Source: Xaviernesmea rhizosphaerae | GTDB lineage: Bacteria; Pseudomonadota; Alphaproteobacteria; Rhizobiales; Rhizobiaceae | Direction: 5' to 3' | DNA: 64,000 nucleotides | Assembly (NCBI RefSeq): GCF_001938945.1 | Contig: NZ_MKIO01000042.1 | Span: 1 to 64,000 of the forward strand | Part shown: one piece after another, positions 41,209-49,981 of the stretch | Layout of the letters: each line of letters starts with the position of its first letter | How positions within the stretch are numbered: position 1 is the first letter of the stretch | Notes under the pieces: generated by a model | The model's input: only the letters and a program-made list of their open reading frames with translations | What the model was told of the DNA's origin: nothing | Database searches by the model: none | Made by a program: the position numbers and the translations under genes

Positions 41209-42123
41209 TCAGGCCATGGCGCCGGCCTCCGCCCGCCCCCCGCGCAGGCGGGCGGCGTCGCGCAACGGCGGGGCGCCGAAGAGGCGGGCATATTCGCGGC
41301 TGAACTGCGAGGGGCTCTCATAGCCCACCGCATAGGCGACGCGGGTCGCATCGCCGCTCGTCGCCAGCATCCGCCGCGCCGCCTGAAGCCGCAGCGCCTT
41401 TTGATATTGCAGGGGGCTCATCGCCGTGACCGCCTTGAAGTGGCGGTGGAAGGTCGGCACGCTCATGCCGGCAAGGCCGGCCAGCGTTTCCGTGCGGATC
41501 GTCTGGTCGTAATGATCGCGGATCCACAGGAGCGCGCGGCGCACCTGGGCGAGGCGGCTGTCTTCGCGCACCAGCTGCCGCAGCATCGGCCCATGCGCCC
41601 CCTGCAGGAACTGATAGAGCACCTCGCGCTGGCGCGACCTGGCCAGGAAGGCAATATCGGCCGGCCGGTCGATGAGCGCCAGCAGATGATCCCAGGCCTC
41701 CAGAAGCGAAAGGGTGACCGGCGCGACGCCGAAGCCGGCCGCCGGCATGGCTTCGGGCGCCGGCGGAAGATCGGCCAGGAGCTCGCTGAGCAGGTCGCTG
41801 TCGAGCGCCAGGCTGGCGACGATATAGGGCTCGTTCTCGCAGGCTTCGATCACGCAGCCGGCGGCCGGCAGGTCGAGCGAGGCGACGAAGCATGTCGCGG
41901 GATCGTAGCGCAGCACCCGGTCGCCGATCGTCACCTCCTTGGCGCCGCGCAGCACGAGGCAGGCCATGGGCTGATAGAGCGTCATCACCGAATGATGGCC
42001 TTGCCGGGCAATGCCGATGGACACGCCCGGCAGCCCGACATCAGGGGACGCAAGCCCCGGGGCGGTCTCGCCGCCGCCATGGCGCAGAACGCGCCGGCAC
42101 ATTTGATCAAGCAGCTGCTGCAT
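41209..42123 (-). CDS. AraC-family transcriptional regulator (AraC_N type)
   Basis: Predicted 304 aa. The N-terminal cupin-like AraC_N domain has LPGVSIGIARQGHHSVMTLYQPMACLVLRGAKEVTIGDRVLRYD. The C-terminal double HTH has IRTETLAGLAGMSVPTFHRHFKAVTAMSPLQYQKALRLQAARRML and VAYAVGYESPSQFSREYARLFG. It is divergent from an SDR gene, the usual arrangement in which such regulators activate the neighbouring oxidoreductase. Effector unknown. Confidence 0.92.
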   Translation of the reverse strand: MQQLLDQMCRRVLRHGGGETAPGLASPDVGLPGVSIGIARQGHHSVMTLYQPMACLVLRGAKEVTIGDRVLRYDPATCFVASLDLPAAGCVIEACENEPYIVASLALDSDLLSELLADLPPAPEAMPAAGFGVAPVTLSLLEAWDHLLALIDRPADIAFLARSRQREVLYQFLQGAHGPMLRQLVREDSRLAQVRRALLWIRDHYDQTIRTETLAGLAGMSVPTFHRHFKAVTAMSPLQYQKALRLQAARRMLATSGDATRVAYAVGYESPSQFSREYARLFGAPPLRDAARLRGGRAEAGAMA

Positions 42124-42428
42124 GGGGCGATGATCGCCGATCTCACCGGCGCTGCCAAGGGATTGGCGCTTGAAATGAGAGGATCAGGCAAGGGAACGAG
42201 CCGATCGGGCAGGCAAATCGCAGCGGGATCGACCAGATGAGACAGGTGAGACACAGGGTCTCCTCACAGTCTGTTCAAGACTTGCTGTTGGTCTGACGAA
42301 AATGGTGATTTCGAGAACCGGAGCGCAGCGTACTTGAGGTACGTGAGCACCGGAAGCGCAGAAATTGCCATTTGCAGGCGGCCAACGGCGATTCTTGGAC
42401 GGACTGTCAACGGAAAGGCGGACTTCCC
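42124..42428. other. Divergent promoter region of AraC and SDR genes
   Basis: 305 bp. Contains the small hairpin CGTAC-TTGAG-GTACG (42329-42343) within GAACCGGAGCG..GTGAGCACCGGAAGCG, a direct-repeat-like arrangement of CCGGA(A)GCGCAG. It may be the regulator's binding site. Confidence 0.5.
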
Positions 42429-43391
42429 ATGACCAACTCAGGAGCGACACTGACGACGGATGACGTGCTGGCCGGCAGGGATCTGCGCGGCAAGCGCGTG
42501 CTGATCACCGGCACCTCGGCCGGTCTCGGCGTCGAGACTGCCCGGGCGCTCGTGGCCCACGGCGCCGAAGTGGTGGGCGCGGCGCGCGATCTCGACAAGG
42601 CCGAGCGCGCCACGCAAGCCGTGCGCGCGGCGGCGACGGCTGGCGGCGGCGGCTTTTCGCTGGTCGCGCTCGATCTCGCCTCGCTTGCCAGCGTGCGGGC
42701 CTGCGCCGACAGCCTGCTGGCCGATGCCAGGCCCTTCGACATCATCATCGCCAATGCCGGCGTGATGGCCCCGCCCTTTGGCCGTACGGCGGAAGGCTTC
42801 GAAACCCAGTTCGGCACCAATCATCTCGGCCATTTCGTGCTGATCAACCGCATCGCCGGCCTGCTCGGCCCCGGCGGCCGGCTGGTCAATCTCGCCTCGG
42901 CCGGGCATCGCTTCGCCGATGTCGATCTCGACGATCCGAATTTCGAGCGGGACGCCTATGATCCCTGGGTCGGCTATGGCCGGTCCAAGACCGCCAATGT
43001 GCTGTTCGCAGTCGAGTTCGACCGGCGCCATCGGGCGCGCGGGGTCCGCGCCGCCGCCGTCCACCCGGGCGGCATCCGCACGGAGCTCCTGCGCCACATG
43101 ACGCCGGCCGAAGAGGAAGCGCTCATCAGCTCGATCAACGCCGGTCATGCCGCCGCCGGCATGCCGCCTTTCGTCTTCAAGTCGATCCCGCAGGGCGCGG
43201 CGACATCCGTCTGGGCGGCGGTCGTCGCCGAGGCCGAGGCCATTGGCGGGCGCTATTGCGAGGATTGCCATGTCGCGGAAATCCAGGACGGCGAGGGCAT
43301 AAGGGGCGGCGTCCGCCCCTACGCGCTCGACCCCGACCGCGCCCGCGCGCTCTGGGCCAAGAGCGAGGAGCTGGTGGGCGAGCGCTTCTAG
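42429..43391 (+). CDS. Short-chain dehydrogenase/reductase
   Basis: Predicted 320 aa. Cofactor motif TGTSAGLG (TGxxxGxG) at about 27-34, NAG motif IIANAGVM, Ser in NLASAGHR, and catalytic Tyr-x3-Lys in YGRSKTAN. The length and LGHFVLINRI..LASAGH pattern are those of retinol-dehydrogenase-like SDRs, which in bacteria often act on aldehydes or ketones. It is likely controlled by the divergent AraC protein. The stop codon TAG coincides with the first bases of a family A repeat, followed by a terminator hairpin. Confidence 0.88.
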   Translation: MTNSGATLTTDDVLAGRDLRGKRVLITGTSAGLGVETARALVAHGAEVVGAARDLDKAERATQAVRAAATAGGGGFSLVALDLASLASVRACADSLLADARPFDIIIANAGVMAPPFGRTAEGFETQFGTNHLGHFVLINRIAGLLGPGGRLVNLASAGHRFADVDLDDPNFERDAYDPWVGYGRSKTANVLFAVEFDRRHRARGVRAAAVHPGGIRTELLRHMTPAEEEALISSINAGHAAAGMPPFVFKSIPQGAATSVWAAVVAEAEAIGGRYCEDCHVAEIQDGEGIRGGVRPYALDPDRARALWAKSEELVGERF

Positions 43392-43489
43392 CATCGGACC
43401 GAAAAGTGGCACCCGGTTTTCGGAATAATCCGATGCGAAAACAGAATCTTGGAGCATCGGACCGAAAAGCGGGCACCGGTTTTCGGGTT
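43389..43489 (+). repeat. Dispersed palindromic repeat, family A, copy 3 (partly rearranged)
   Basis: TAGCATCGGACCGAAAAGTGG..CCGGTTTTCGG..TCCGATGCGAAAACAG is followed by a second half unit GAGCATCGGACCGAAAAGCGGGCACCGG. It starts within the SDR stop codon. Confidence 0.8.
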
Positions 43490-43498
43490 GGCACCCTG

Positions 43499-43529
43499 AA
43501 GCCTGTCGCGCCAAAGGCGTGACAGGCTT
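43499..43529 (+). terminator. Intrinsic terminator downstream of the SDR gene
   Basis: A 14-bp stem (AAGCCTGTCGCGCC with GGCGTGACAGGCTT, one G-U pair) with an AAA loop and a short T run. Confidence 0.8.
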
Positions 43530-43702
43530 TGCGATAAAGCCGCGCGAAAACAGAAGCCTGAACCATGTTGCGCGGGTCCCTATCATCGACACTTGGTATA
43601 AGGGAGGATATCGCCGATAAACCGTTCGCGTCGTGGACTGTGTGACGATCGTCCGTCCGATGCCCGAACGCCCCAATTTCCGAATGCCTTGGGAGGCCTC
43701 TC

Positions 43703-45004
43703 ATGTTCGATCTCATCCTGCGCAATGCCAACCTGCCCGATGGCCGCGAAGGTCTCGATATCGCCATCCGCAATGGCCGGATCGCGGCCGTCGAGCGCGG
43801 CATTGCGGCGCAGGCCGGGGCGGTGATCGATGCCTCGGGCCGGCTGGTGAGCCCGCCCTTCTGCGATCCGCATTTCCATATGGACGCCACGCTCTCGCTC
43901 GGCCTGCCGCGCATGAATGTCTCGGGCACGCTGCTCGAAGGCATTGCGCTGTGGGGCGAGCTGCGGCCTCTCTTGACGAGGGAGGCGCTGGTGGAGCGGG
44001 CGCTGCGTTATTGCGATCTCGCGGTGTCGCAGGGGCTCCTGTTCATCCGCAGCCATGTGGATACCTCCGATCCGCGCCTGGTGACGGCCGAGGCGCTCCT
44101 GGAGGTGCGCGAGAAAGTGGCGCCTTACATCGATCTGCAGCTCGTCGCCTTCCCGCAGGATGGCTATTATCGCGCGGCCGAGGGCGTGGCGGCGCTGACG
44201 CGGGCGCTCGACATGGGCATCGAGATCGTCGGCGGCATCCCGCATTTCGAGCGGACGATGGAGGACGGGCGCCGTTCGGTGGAGGCGCTCTGCCGGCTCG
44301 CGGCCGAGCGGGGCCTGCGCGTGGACATGCATTGCGACGAGAGCGACGATCCGCTCTCGCGCCATATCGAGACGCTGGCCGCAGAAACCATCCGCTTCGG
44401 CCTCAAGGGCCGCGTGGCCGGCTCGCACCTCACCTCCATGCATTCCATGGACAATTACTACGTCTCCAAGCTGATCCCGCTGATGGCGGAGGCGGAGGTG
44501 GACGTGATCGCCAATCCGCTGATCAACATCATGCTGCAGGGCCGGCACGACACATACCCCAAGCGCCGGGGGCTGACGCGGGTGCGTGAGCTGATGACGG
44601 CGGGGCTCAATGTCTGCTTCGGCCAGGATTGCACCATGGACCCCTGGTATTCGATGGGCTCGGCCGACATGCTGGAGGTCGCGCATATGGGCATCCATGT
44701 CGGCCAGCTCGGCGGCATCGAGGACAAGAAGCGGGTCTATGAGGCCGTGACCGTCAATTCCGCCCGCGCCATGGGGCTGGAAGGCTACGGGCTCGAGGTC
44801 GGCTGCAAGGCCGATCTGGTGGTGCTGCAGGCCGCCGACGTGATCGAGGCCGTCAGGCTGAAGCCGACGCGGCTCCTCGTGCTCAAGGGTGGCAAGGTGG
44901 TGTCGGAGACGCCGGCGCGGGTCAGCACGCTCACGCTCGAGGGACGCCCTGCCAGCATCGACATGGGACTGGACTATCGCCCCCGGGCGGGGGTCGAGGG
45001 GTAA
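43703..45004 (+). CDS. Cytosine-deaminase-family amidohydrolase
   Basis: Predicted 433 aa, co-linear with E. coli CodA over its whole length. Metal and catalytic residues are present: HFH (His57, His59), HCDE (His210, Glu213), SHLTSMHS (His242/His247) and Asp309 in FGQDCTMDPWY. Shared segments include SGTLLEGI, DLQLVAFPQDG, GGIPHFE and LQGRHDTYPKRRGLTRV. In CodA two Asp occur at the end of that motif. Here the second (Asp314 of CodA, which contacts the substrate) is Cys310, and the preceding His is Gln. The base substrate may therefore differ from cytosine. The ATG at 43703 follows GGGAGG. It stands alone, convergent with the MBL gene 16 nt away. Confidence 0.85.
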   Translation: MFDLILRNANLPDGREGLDIAIRNGRIAAVERGIAAQAGAVIDASGRLVSPPFCDPHFHMDATLSLGLPRMNVSGTLLEGIALWGELRPLLTREALVERALRYCDLAVSQGLLFIRSHVDTSDPRLVTAEALLEVREKVAPYIDLQLVAFPQDGYYRAAEGVAALTRALDMGIEIVGGIPHFERTMEDGRRSVEALCRLAAERGLRVDMHCDESDDPLSRHIETLAAETIRFGLKGRVAGSHLTSMHSMDNYYVSKLIPLMAEAEVDVIANPLINIMLQGRHDTYPKRRGLTRVRELMTAGLNVCFGQDCTMDPWYSMGSADMLEVAHMGIHVGQLGGIEDKKRVYEAVTVNSARAMGLEGYGLEVGCKADLVVLQAADVIEAVRLKPTRLLVLKGGKVVSETPARVSTLTLEGRPASIDMGLDYRPRAGVEG

Positions 45005-45020
45005 CTGTCTCGCGGTTGGC

Positions 45021-45959
45021 TCAGGCTGCGCCCGGCGCCTGCCGTCGCGCCGCAAGCGTGGCCGCGAGATTGGTGGCGTGAAAGCCCTCGTAAAAGGCGC
45101 GGGTGTCGGCATCCATGCCGGATGGAAGGGAAACGAGATCCTCCAGCCGCAGGCCCGTGCCCTCAGGGGAGAGCGGAAGAGCTTCGCCCTCGCCTGAAAG
45201 GTCATGGCCGGCCGGGGCCTCGGCCGTGGTCGCCAGCGCTGCGACCCGCTGTTCCAGCGCGTCGAAATAGGCGATGTTTCCGGCCACCAGCGCCGGGTCG
45301 CAGCTGCGGCCGTGGGCGGTGACGACGAAGGCGGCATCGAGCGCCTGAATGCGTGCCAGCGAGGCGCGCAGCTGATGCAGGTCCCCCGGCGTGCGGCTCC
45401 AAACCTCAGGAATGGGCATTTCCACCGCATCGACCGCAAGGCAGGTGCGGATTTCGGGAATCCAGACGGCGAGATGATCCGGCGTGTGGCCGGGCGTGTG
45501 GATCAGCTCGATGGTCAGATCGCCGCCGTCGAGCTGGAGACCGCCGTCGAAGGTGATCTCGGGCGCCACCAGCGTCACGCCGGCGAAACGCGGATCCTCG
45601 GCCTGCTTCTGCGCCAGCGTCTGGCGCGCGGCGGGTGCGGCAAGCCGGTCGCGGGCGGCCGCATGGGCGATGATCGGGCCGCGCCCCGCAAGGGCGGCAT
45701 TGCCCCAGAAATGGTCCCAGTCCATATGGCTGTTGACGATCGTGAGCGGCCGCGTGCCGAGATCGGGAAAGCGGCTGCCCAGAAGCGCCAGCGCCGTCCG
45801 GCAATCGTCAGGCGTGCTCAGCGTGTCGATCAGCAGATCGAAGCGCTGCGTGCGCACGAAAGCGGCATCCACTTCCTCGCCCGCGCGCAGGAGCACGATG
45901 CGGGGATCGAGGCCGGGATAGGTCGCCAGTTCGATGACGGGCGGGGCGGGCGTGGACAT
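45021..45959 (-). CDS. MBL-fold metallohydrolase
   Basis: Predicted 312 aa. The metallo-beta-lactamase fold is recognised from DLLIDTLSTPDD, NSHMDWDHFWGNAAL, LIHTPGHTPDHLAVW, LAVDAVEMPIPEVW and VVTAHGRSCD. The first metal motif reads His78-x-Asp80-x-Asp82-His83, so the usual second His of HxHxDH is Asp. The other ligands look intact. This variant occurs in some MBL subgroups and may shift metal use. It is convergent with the deaminase gene (16-nt gap). Substrate unknown. Confidence 0.83.
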   Translation of the reverse strand: MSTPAPPVIELATYPGLDPRIVLLRAGEEVDAAFVRTQRFDLLIDTLSTPDDCRTALALLGSRFPDLGTRPLTIVNSHMDWDHFWGNAALAGRGPIIAHAAARDRLAAPAARQTLAQKQAEDPRFAGVTLVAPEITFDGGLQLDGGDLTIELIHTPGHTPDHLAVWIPEIRTCLAVDAVEMPIPEVWSRTPGDLHQLRASLARIQALDAAFVVTAHGRSCDPALVAGNIAYFDALEQRVAALATTAEAPAGHDLSGEGEALPLSPEGTGLRLEDLVSLPSGMDADTRAFYEGFHATNLAATLAARRQAPGAA

Positions 45960-46123
45960 CGGCAGGCTCCGGGAAAGGGAAGGAGACGACGGGCTGTCAG
46001 CGACAGGCCGTGACCCCTTCTATCCTTCACAGGCGGCATGAGCGAGAGGCGACGGGGCCTGCGCGCGAAGGTGCGGTCTCCCGCGCCCCCATCCAATCCC
46101 CATCGACTGGCCGCAGCCGCCCC

Positions 46124-47188
46124 TCAGTTCACCCCGCCGCGCTCGGCGAGGCGCCGGCCGCCGGCATCAAAAAGGTGGAGGCGCGACAGGTTGGGGCTGA
46201 GATGGACCGTCTGGCCCGGCTCCAGCGCCAGGCGCTCCTTGGTGACGACGGTGATGTTTTCCTCTCCCAGGCGCACCACCAGATGGGTTTCGGCGCCCGT
46301 CGGCTCGACCACGGCGATGGTGGCCGGCACGCCCTGGTCCGACAGTGTGATGTCCTCGGGGCGGAAACCATAGGTCGCCGGCGTGCCATGGAAGCCCTGG
46401 GGCAGCGGCAGGCTGGTCACGCCGTCCGTAAGCCGGAAGGCACCATTTTCCACCCGGCCTTCCAGCAGGTTCATCGAGGGCGAGCCGATGAAGGCGGCGA
46501 CGAAGGTGTTGGCCGGGCGGTCATAGAGCTCCAGCGGCCGGCCGACCTGCTCCACCACGCCGCCGCGCATGACGACGATGCGGTCGGCCATGGTCATGGC
46601 TTCGATCTGGTCATGGGTGACATAGACGGTGGTGGTCTTCAGCCGCTGGTGCAGATCCTTGATCTCGGCGCGCATGGTCACGCGCAGCTTGGCGTCGAGG
46701 TTGGAGAGCGGCTCGTCGAACAGGAACACCTGCGGATGGCGCACGATGGCCCGGCCCATGGCCACGCGCTGGCGCTGGCCGCCGGAAAGCTGGCGCGGCA
46801 GCCGGTCGAGCAGGGGGCCGAGTGCCAGGATATCGGCGGCCTCGCGCACGCGCTTTTCGATCGAGGCCTTGTCGACGCCCTGAAGCTTCAGCGCGAAGCC
46901 CATATTCTCGGCCACCGTCATATGCGGATAGAGCGCATAGGACTGGAAGACCATGGCGATATCGCGCTCCTTCGGCGCGACATCGTTGACCACGCGCCCG
47001 CCGATGCGGATCTCGCCGGCGGAAATCTCCTCCAGCCCGGCGAGCATGCGCAGCAGCGTGGACTTGCCGCAGCCCGAGGGGCCGACGAGCGTGACGAACT
47101 CGCCGTCTTCGATATCGACCGAGACGCCGTGAATGACGGGCACGGAGCCGTAGTGCTTCTCCACCCGTTCGATGCTGACCGATGCCAT
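46124..47188 (-). CDS. Sugar ABC transporter ATPase (UgpC/MalK-like)
   Basis: Predicted 354 aa. Walker A GPSGCGKST, Q-loop FQSYALYPHMT, signature LSGGQRQRVAMGRA, Walker B FLFDEPLSNLD, switch VTHDQ. The C-terminal MalK-like regulatory domain has YGFRPEDITLSDQG. Start at 47188 with GGAG 7 nt upstream. It is last in the operon binding protein - permease - permease - GH32 - ATPase. A perfect 34-bp palindrome separates it from the GH32 gene. Confidence 0.93.
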   Translation of the reverse strand: MASVSIERVEKHYGSVPVIHGVSVDIEDGEFVTLVGPSGCGKSTLLRMLAGLEEISAGEIRIGGRVVNDVAPKERDIAMVFQSYALYPHMTVAENMGFALKLQGVDKASIEKRVREAADILALGPLLDRLPRQLSGGQRQRVAMGRAIVRHPQVFLFDEPLSNLDAKLRVTMRAEIKDLHQRLKTTTVYVTHDQIEAMTMADRIVVMRGGVVEQVGRPLELYDRPANTFVAAFIGSPSMNLLEGRVENGAFRLTDGVTSLPLPQGFHGTPATYGFRPEDITLSDQGVPATIAVVEPTGAETHLVVRLGEENITVVTKERLALEPGQTVHLSPNLSRLHLFDAGGRRLAERGGVN

Positions 47189-47283
47189 GATGGTCTCCTC
47201 AAGATCATGGGCGCAGCTCCCTCCCGGGCGGATCGCCTCCGGCTTCGGACGCTGCGGCAAAAGACAAGATGCGTTCTTTTCAC

Positions 47284-47317
47284 GCATCGGACCGGAAGCC
47301 GGCTTCCGGTCCGATGC
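47284..47317. repeat. 34-bp perfect palindrome
   Basis: 17-bp arms starting GCATCGGACCGGAAGCC with no spacer, inside the operon between the GH32 stop and the ATPase start. The outer GCATCGGACCG matches the end of family A repeats, so it is probably a minimal derivative of that family. It may act as an mRNA hairpin that tunes ATPase expression. Confidence 0.85.
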
Positions 47318-47377
47318 CTTGCGAAGGGCGGCGCGTCCTCATGCGGGCGCCGCGCCGTCGGCTCGTGGATCAGGCGC

Positions 47378-49069
47378 TCACAGCGAAAGCGCGAAGGCCT
47401 TGGCCGACAGGGCCTCGCCGCCTTCGGCCAGCCGCGCGGCTGTCGCGGGCGCGAAGCTCTTCAGCCGCTTGGTGCCGCTCCAGCGGCCGCCATCGGCGAA
47501 GACCTCGATCGAGCCACAATCGAGGAAAATGCGGATCTCGCTGGCCGCTGCCTGGCGGGCGAGATAGCGCGGCGACGGCTTTTCCCCCGACACGCCATAG
47601 AGGATTGCCAAGCCATCCGCCGTCTGCTCCACGCCGAGCGCCAGCTCGGGATGGTCGATGTCGAGGCGGAAGGCCGTGCCGGCTTGCGGCAGCGTCAGCA
47701 GGATTTCGGCCGCGCCGGAGCCCAGCGCCATGCCTTCGGGCCGATGCAGTGCTGTGGCGTCGAGCGGCGCCTGGCGCAGGGTTTCCGCCGTGTCGAGCGG
47801 CGGCGAGAGCAGGGCCTTTCCGTCCAGAACCAGTTTGCGCGGCAGCGTCATGGCGCTGTGGAAGTCGATCTTCTTCGAGACGTCGGTCCAGTTGGCGAGC
47901 CAGGCGATCATCACCGTCTCGTCGCCATCGCGGAAGCCCTGGAAGGCATAGGCATCCGTGCCGAAATCCAGCTCCTGCTCGAATTCGGGCGTGAAGCGGG
48001 CGCCGTCGAAGCGGCCGACCGTGGCGATCGTCAGGTTGCGCCGGCCGGTGTCGGGGCAGCGGCTGGTGAGCAGCGCGAAGATCAGCGCCCAGCGGGTCTT
48101 AGGATCTTCCGGTGCGCCGAGCGGCAGGATGCAGGGGCATTCCGCCGCCGTCATGCCGAAGCGGTTCTCGCGGTGGAGCAGGCCGACATAGCGCCAGCCG
48201 GTGGCACCCTCGACATCGTCGGTCTCATAGAGCAGCACGATTCCGCCCTCGCGGTCGCGGCTGCCGAGCAGCATCTTGAAGCGCCCGTCCGGACCCTTGA
48301 TGACATAGGGGTCGCGGAAATCGAGCGTCAGGTTCAGCCCCTCGGGCCGCCCGGGCACGACGAGTTCGGCCGGGCCGGCGGTCACGCCATCGGTGGAGAC
48401 GGCGCTCCACTGGTTCTGCTCCTCCGGCTCCCGGTCCTTCACCTGCTCGGTGAAGAAGACGCGGATGCCGCCCTCGGCCGTGGGGATGGCCGAGCCGGAA
48501 AAGGCGCCGCCGAGCCCGTCGGCCGTCTTCGACAGCGCGTCATTGGGAAAGAGGAAGATGGGCAGATGGCGCCAGCGCAGGAAATCCTCGGAGACCGCAT
48601 GGCCCCAGTGCATGGTGTTCCAGCGCAGGCTGTGGGGATAGTGCTGGTAGAACAGATGCGGCCGGCCGCCGAACCGGCCGAAGCCGTTGGGATCGTTCAT
48701 CCAGCCGAAGGGCGGGACGAAGTGATAGAGCGGCAGATGCGCCGGCGGCGGATTGAGCGGGCCATGGAACAGCGGCGCGATGCCCTCCTCCATCACCTTG
48801 TCGGGCTGGAAGGCATAGGCCGCCGAGAGCGCGGTGACCGCGGGATCATAGGCGATGACGGCCGCGCCGCCGGCCTCTGCCTTGAGCGTGCGGAAGGTGA
48901 ATTCCTGGGCATTGTCGGCCACGGCCTCGCCGGCCGGGCGGCCGTCGAGCGTCAGCGTCACGCGCGCCGGCCGGCCGGCGTCCAGCGCCTTCAGCCAGAG
49001 ATGCAGTTCGCTGCCGGGTGCAAGCGTCGCCGTCACGGCGGCGGAGAGCGATGGAGATTGTTCGGTCAT
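47378..49069 (-). CDS. Glycoside hydrolase family 32 beta-fructosidase (sucrose/fructan hydrolase)
   Basis: Predicted 563 aa with no signal peptide, hence cytoplasmic. The catalytic triad of GH32 is visible: nucleophile Asp126 in WMNDPNG, transition-state stabiliser Asp253 in FRDPYV, and acid/base Glu310 in AECPC. A C-terminal beta-sandwich ends with EIRIFLDCGSIEVFADGG. About 110 residues precede the WMNDPNG motif, which in most invertases lies near the N-terminus. That extra N-terminal beta-rich domain is unusual. It sits between permease and ATPase genes, so it hydrolyses the sugar brought in by this transporter: sucrose, a fructo-oligosaccharide or a similar fructoside. Confidence 0.92.
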   Translation of the reverse strand: MTEQSPSLSAAVTATLAPGSELHLWLKALDAGRPARVTLTLDGRPAGEAVADNAQEFTFRTLKAEAGGAAVIAYDPAVTALSAAYAFQPDKVMEEGIAPLFHGPLNPPPAHLPLYHFVPPFGWMNDPNGFGRFGGRPHLFYQHYPHSLRWNTMHWGHAVSEDFLRWRHLPIFLFPNDALSKTADGLGGAFSGSAIPTAEGGIRVFFTEQVKDREPEEQNQWSAVSTDGVTAGPAELVVPGRPEGLNLTLDFRDPYVIKGPDGRFKMLLGSRDREGGIVLLYETDDVEGATGWRYVGLLHRENRFGMTAAECPCILPLGAPEDPKTRWALIFALLTSRCPDTGRRNLTIATVGRFDGARFTPEFEQELDFGTDAYAFQGFRDGDETVMIAWLANWTDVSKKIDFHSAMTLPRKLVLDGKALLSPPLDTAETLRQAPLDATALHRPEGMALGSGAAEILLTLPQAGTAFRLDIDHPELALGVEQTADGLAILYGVSGEKPSPRYLARQAAASEIRIFLDCGSIEVFADGGRWSGTKRLKSFAPATAARLAEGGEALSAKAFALSL

Positions 49070-49072
49070 GGC

Positions 49073-49981
49073 TTAACCCTTGATTGCCGAGCCGACGAAG
49101 GAACTGACGAACCAGCGCTGGAAGGCGAGATAGAAGGCGAGGATGGGGAGCATCATCAGCACGGAGGCCGCCATGGCGCGGTCCCAGAAGATGCTGTCCT
49201 GGCCGAAGAAGGTGGCGATGGCGACCGAGATCGGCCGGGCATAATCGGTCTGGGTGACGAGGATCGGCCAGAGATACTGGTTCCAGGCCTCGATGCCCAT
49301 GAGGATGGAGACGGTGGCGAGCGCCGGCAGGCTGAGCGGCAGGAAGATCGAGCGATAGACCCGGAAGACCGAGGCGCCGTCCATCTCCGCCGCTTCGAAC
49401 AGGTCCTTCGGCAGCTGCGCGAAGAACTGGTAGAAGAGGAAGGTGTAGAGCGGGCTTGCGATCCAGGGCACGATCTGCACCGCGAAGCCATCGGTGATGC
49501 CGGCGCGCGAGACCATGATCACCAGCGGCATGATGATGCTTTCCTGCGGGATGACATAGAGCGCGATGACGATGGCCAGCACCACGGCGCGCCCGCGCAG
49601 CGACCCCCAGGCCAGCACGAAGCCGGCCATGGAATTGACCACGAGACCCCCGACCACGGTGCAGAACAGGATGATCAGCGAATTGAGCAGGTAGCGGCCG
49701 AAGGCCAGTTCGCCGGAGAAATGCGCGACCTCGGCGAAATTGTTGAGCGTCGGGTTCGACACCCAGAAGGCGCGGAAGGTGCCCATATCGGCCAGGATCT
49801 GGAAGCGGTCGTCCTTCAGGCTGGCGACAGCCAGCAGGAAGAGCGGCGAGACGATCACCAGCGCGATGATCAGCATGCAGGCGGCCTGCACGGCGCGGTA
49901 GGCGTTGAAGCGCCGGCGCCGGAGTGCGGGAACCTTGGCGGCCGGGGTGAGCGGGCGGGAGGCAAGGGCTGTGTCAGACAT
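49073..49981 (-). CDS. Sugar ABC transporter permease (MalG-like)
   Basis: Predicted 302 aa, six membrane segments. EAA loop EAAEMDGASVFRVYRSIFLPLSLPALATV, terminal segment FQRWFVSSFVGSAIKG as in this family. The start overlaps the end of the upstream permease gene by 8 nt, and the GH32 ATG follows its stop after 3 nt. Confidence 0.92.
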   Translation of the reverse strand: MSDTALASRPLTPAAKVPALRRRRFNAYRAVQAACMLIIALVIVSPLFLLAVASLKDDRFQILADMGTFRAFWVSNPTLNNFAEVAHFSGELAFGRYLLNSLIILFCTVVGGLVVNSMAGFVLAWGSLRGRAVVLAIVIALYVIPQESIIMPLVIMVSRAGITDGFAVQIVPWIASPLYTFLFYQFFAQLPKDLFEAAEMDGASVFRVYRSIFLPLSLPALATVSILMGIEAWNQYLWPILVTQTDYARPISVAIATFFGQDSIFWDRAMAASVLMMLPILAFYLAFQRWFVSSFVGSAIKG

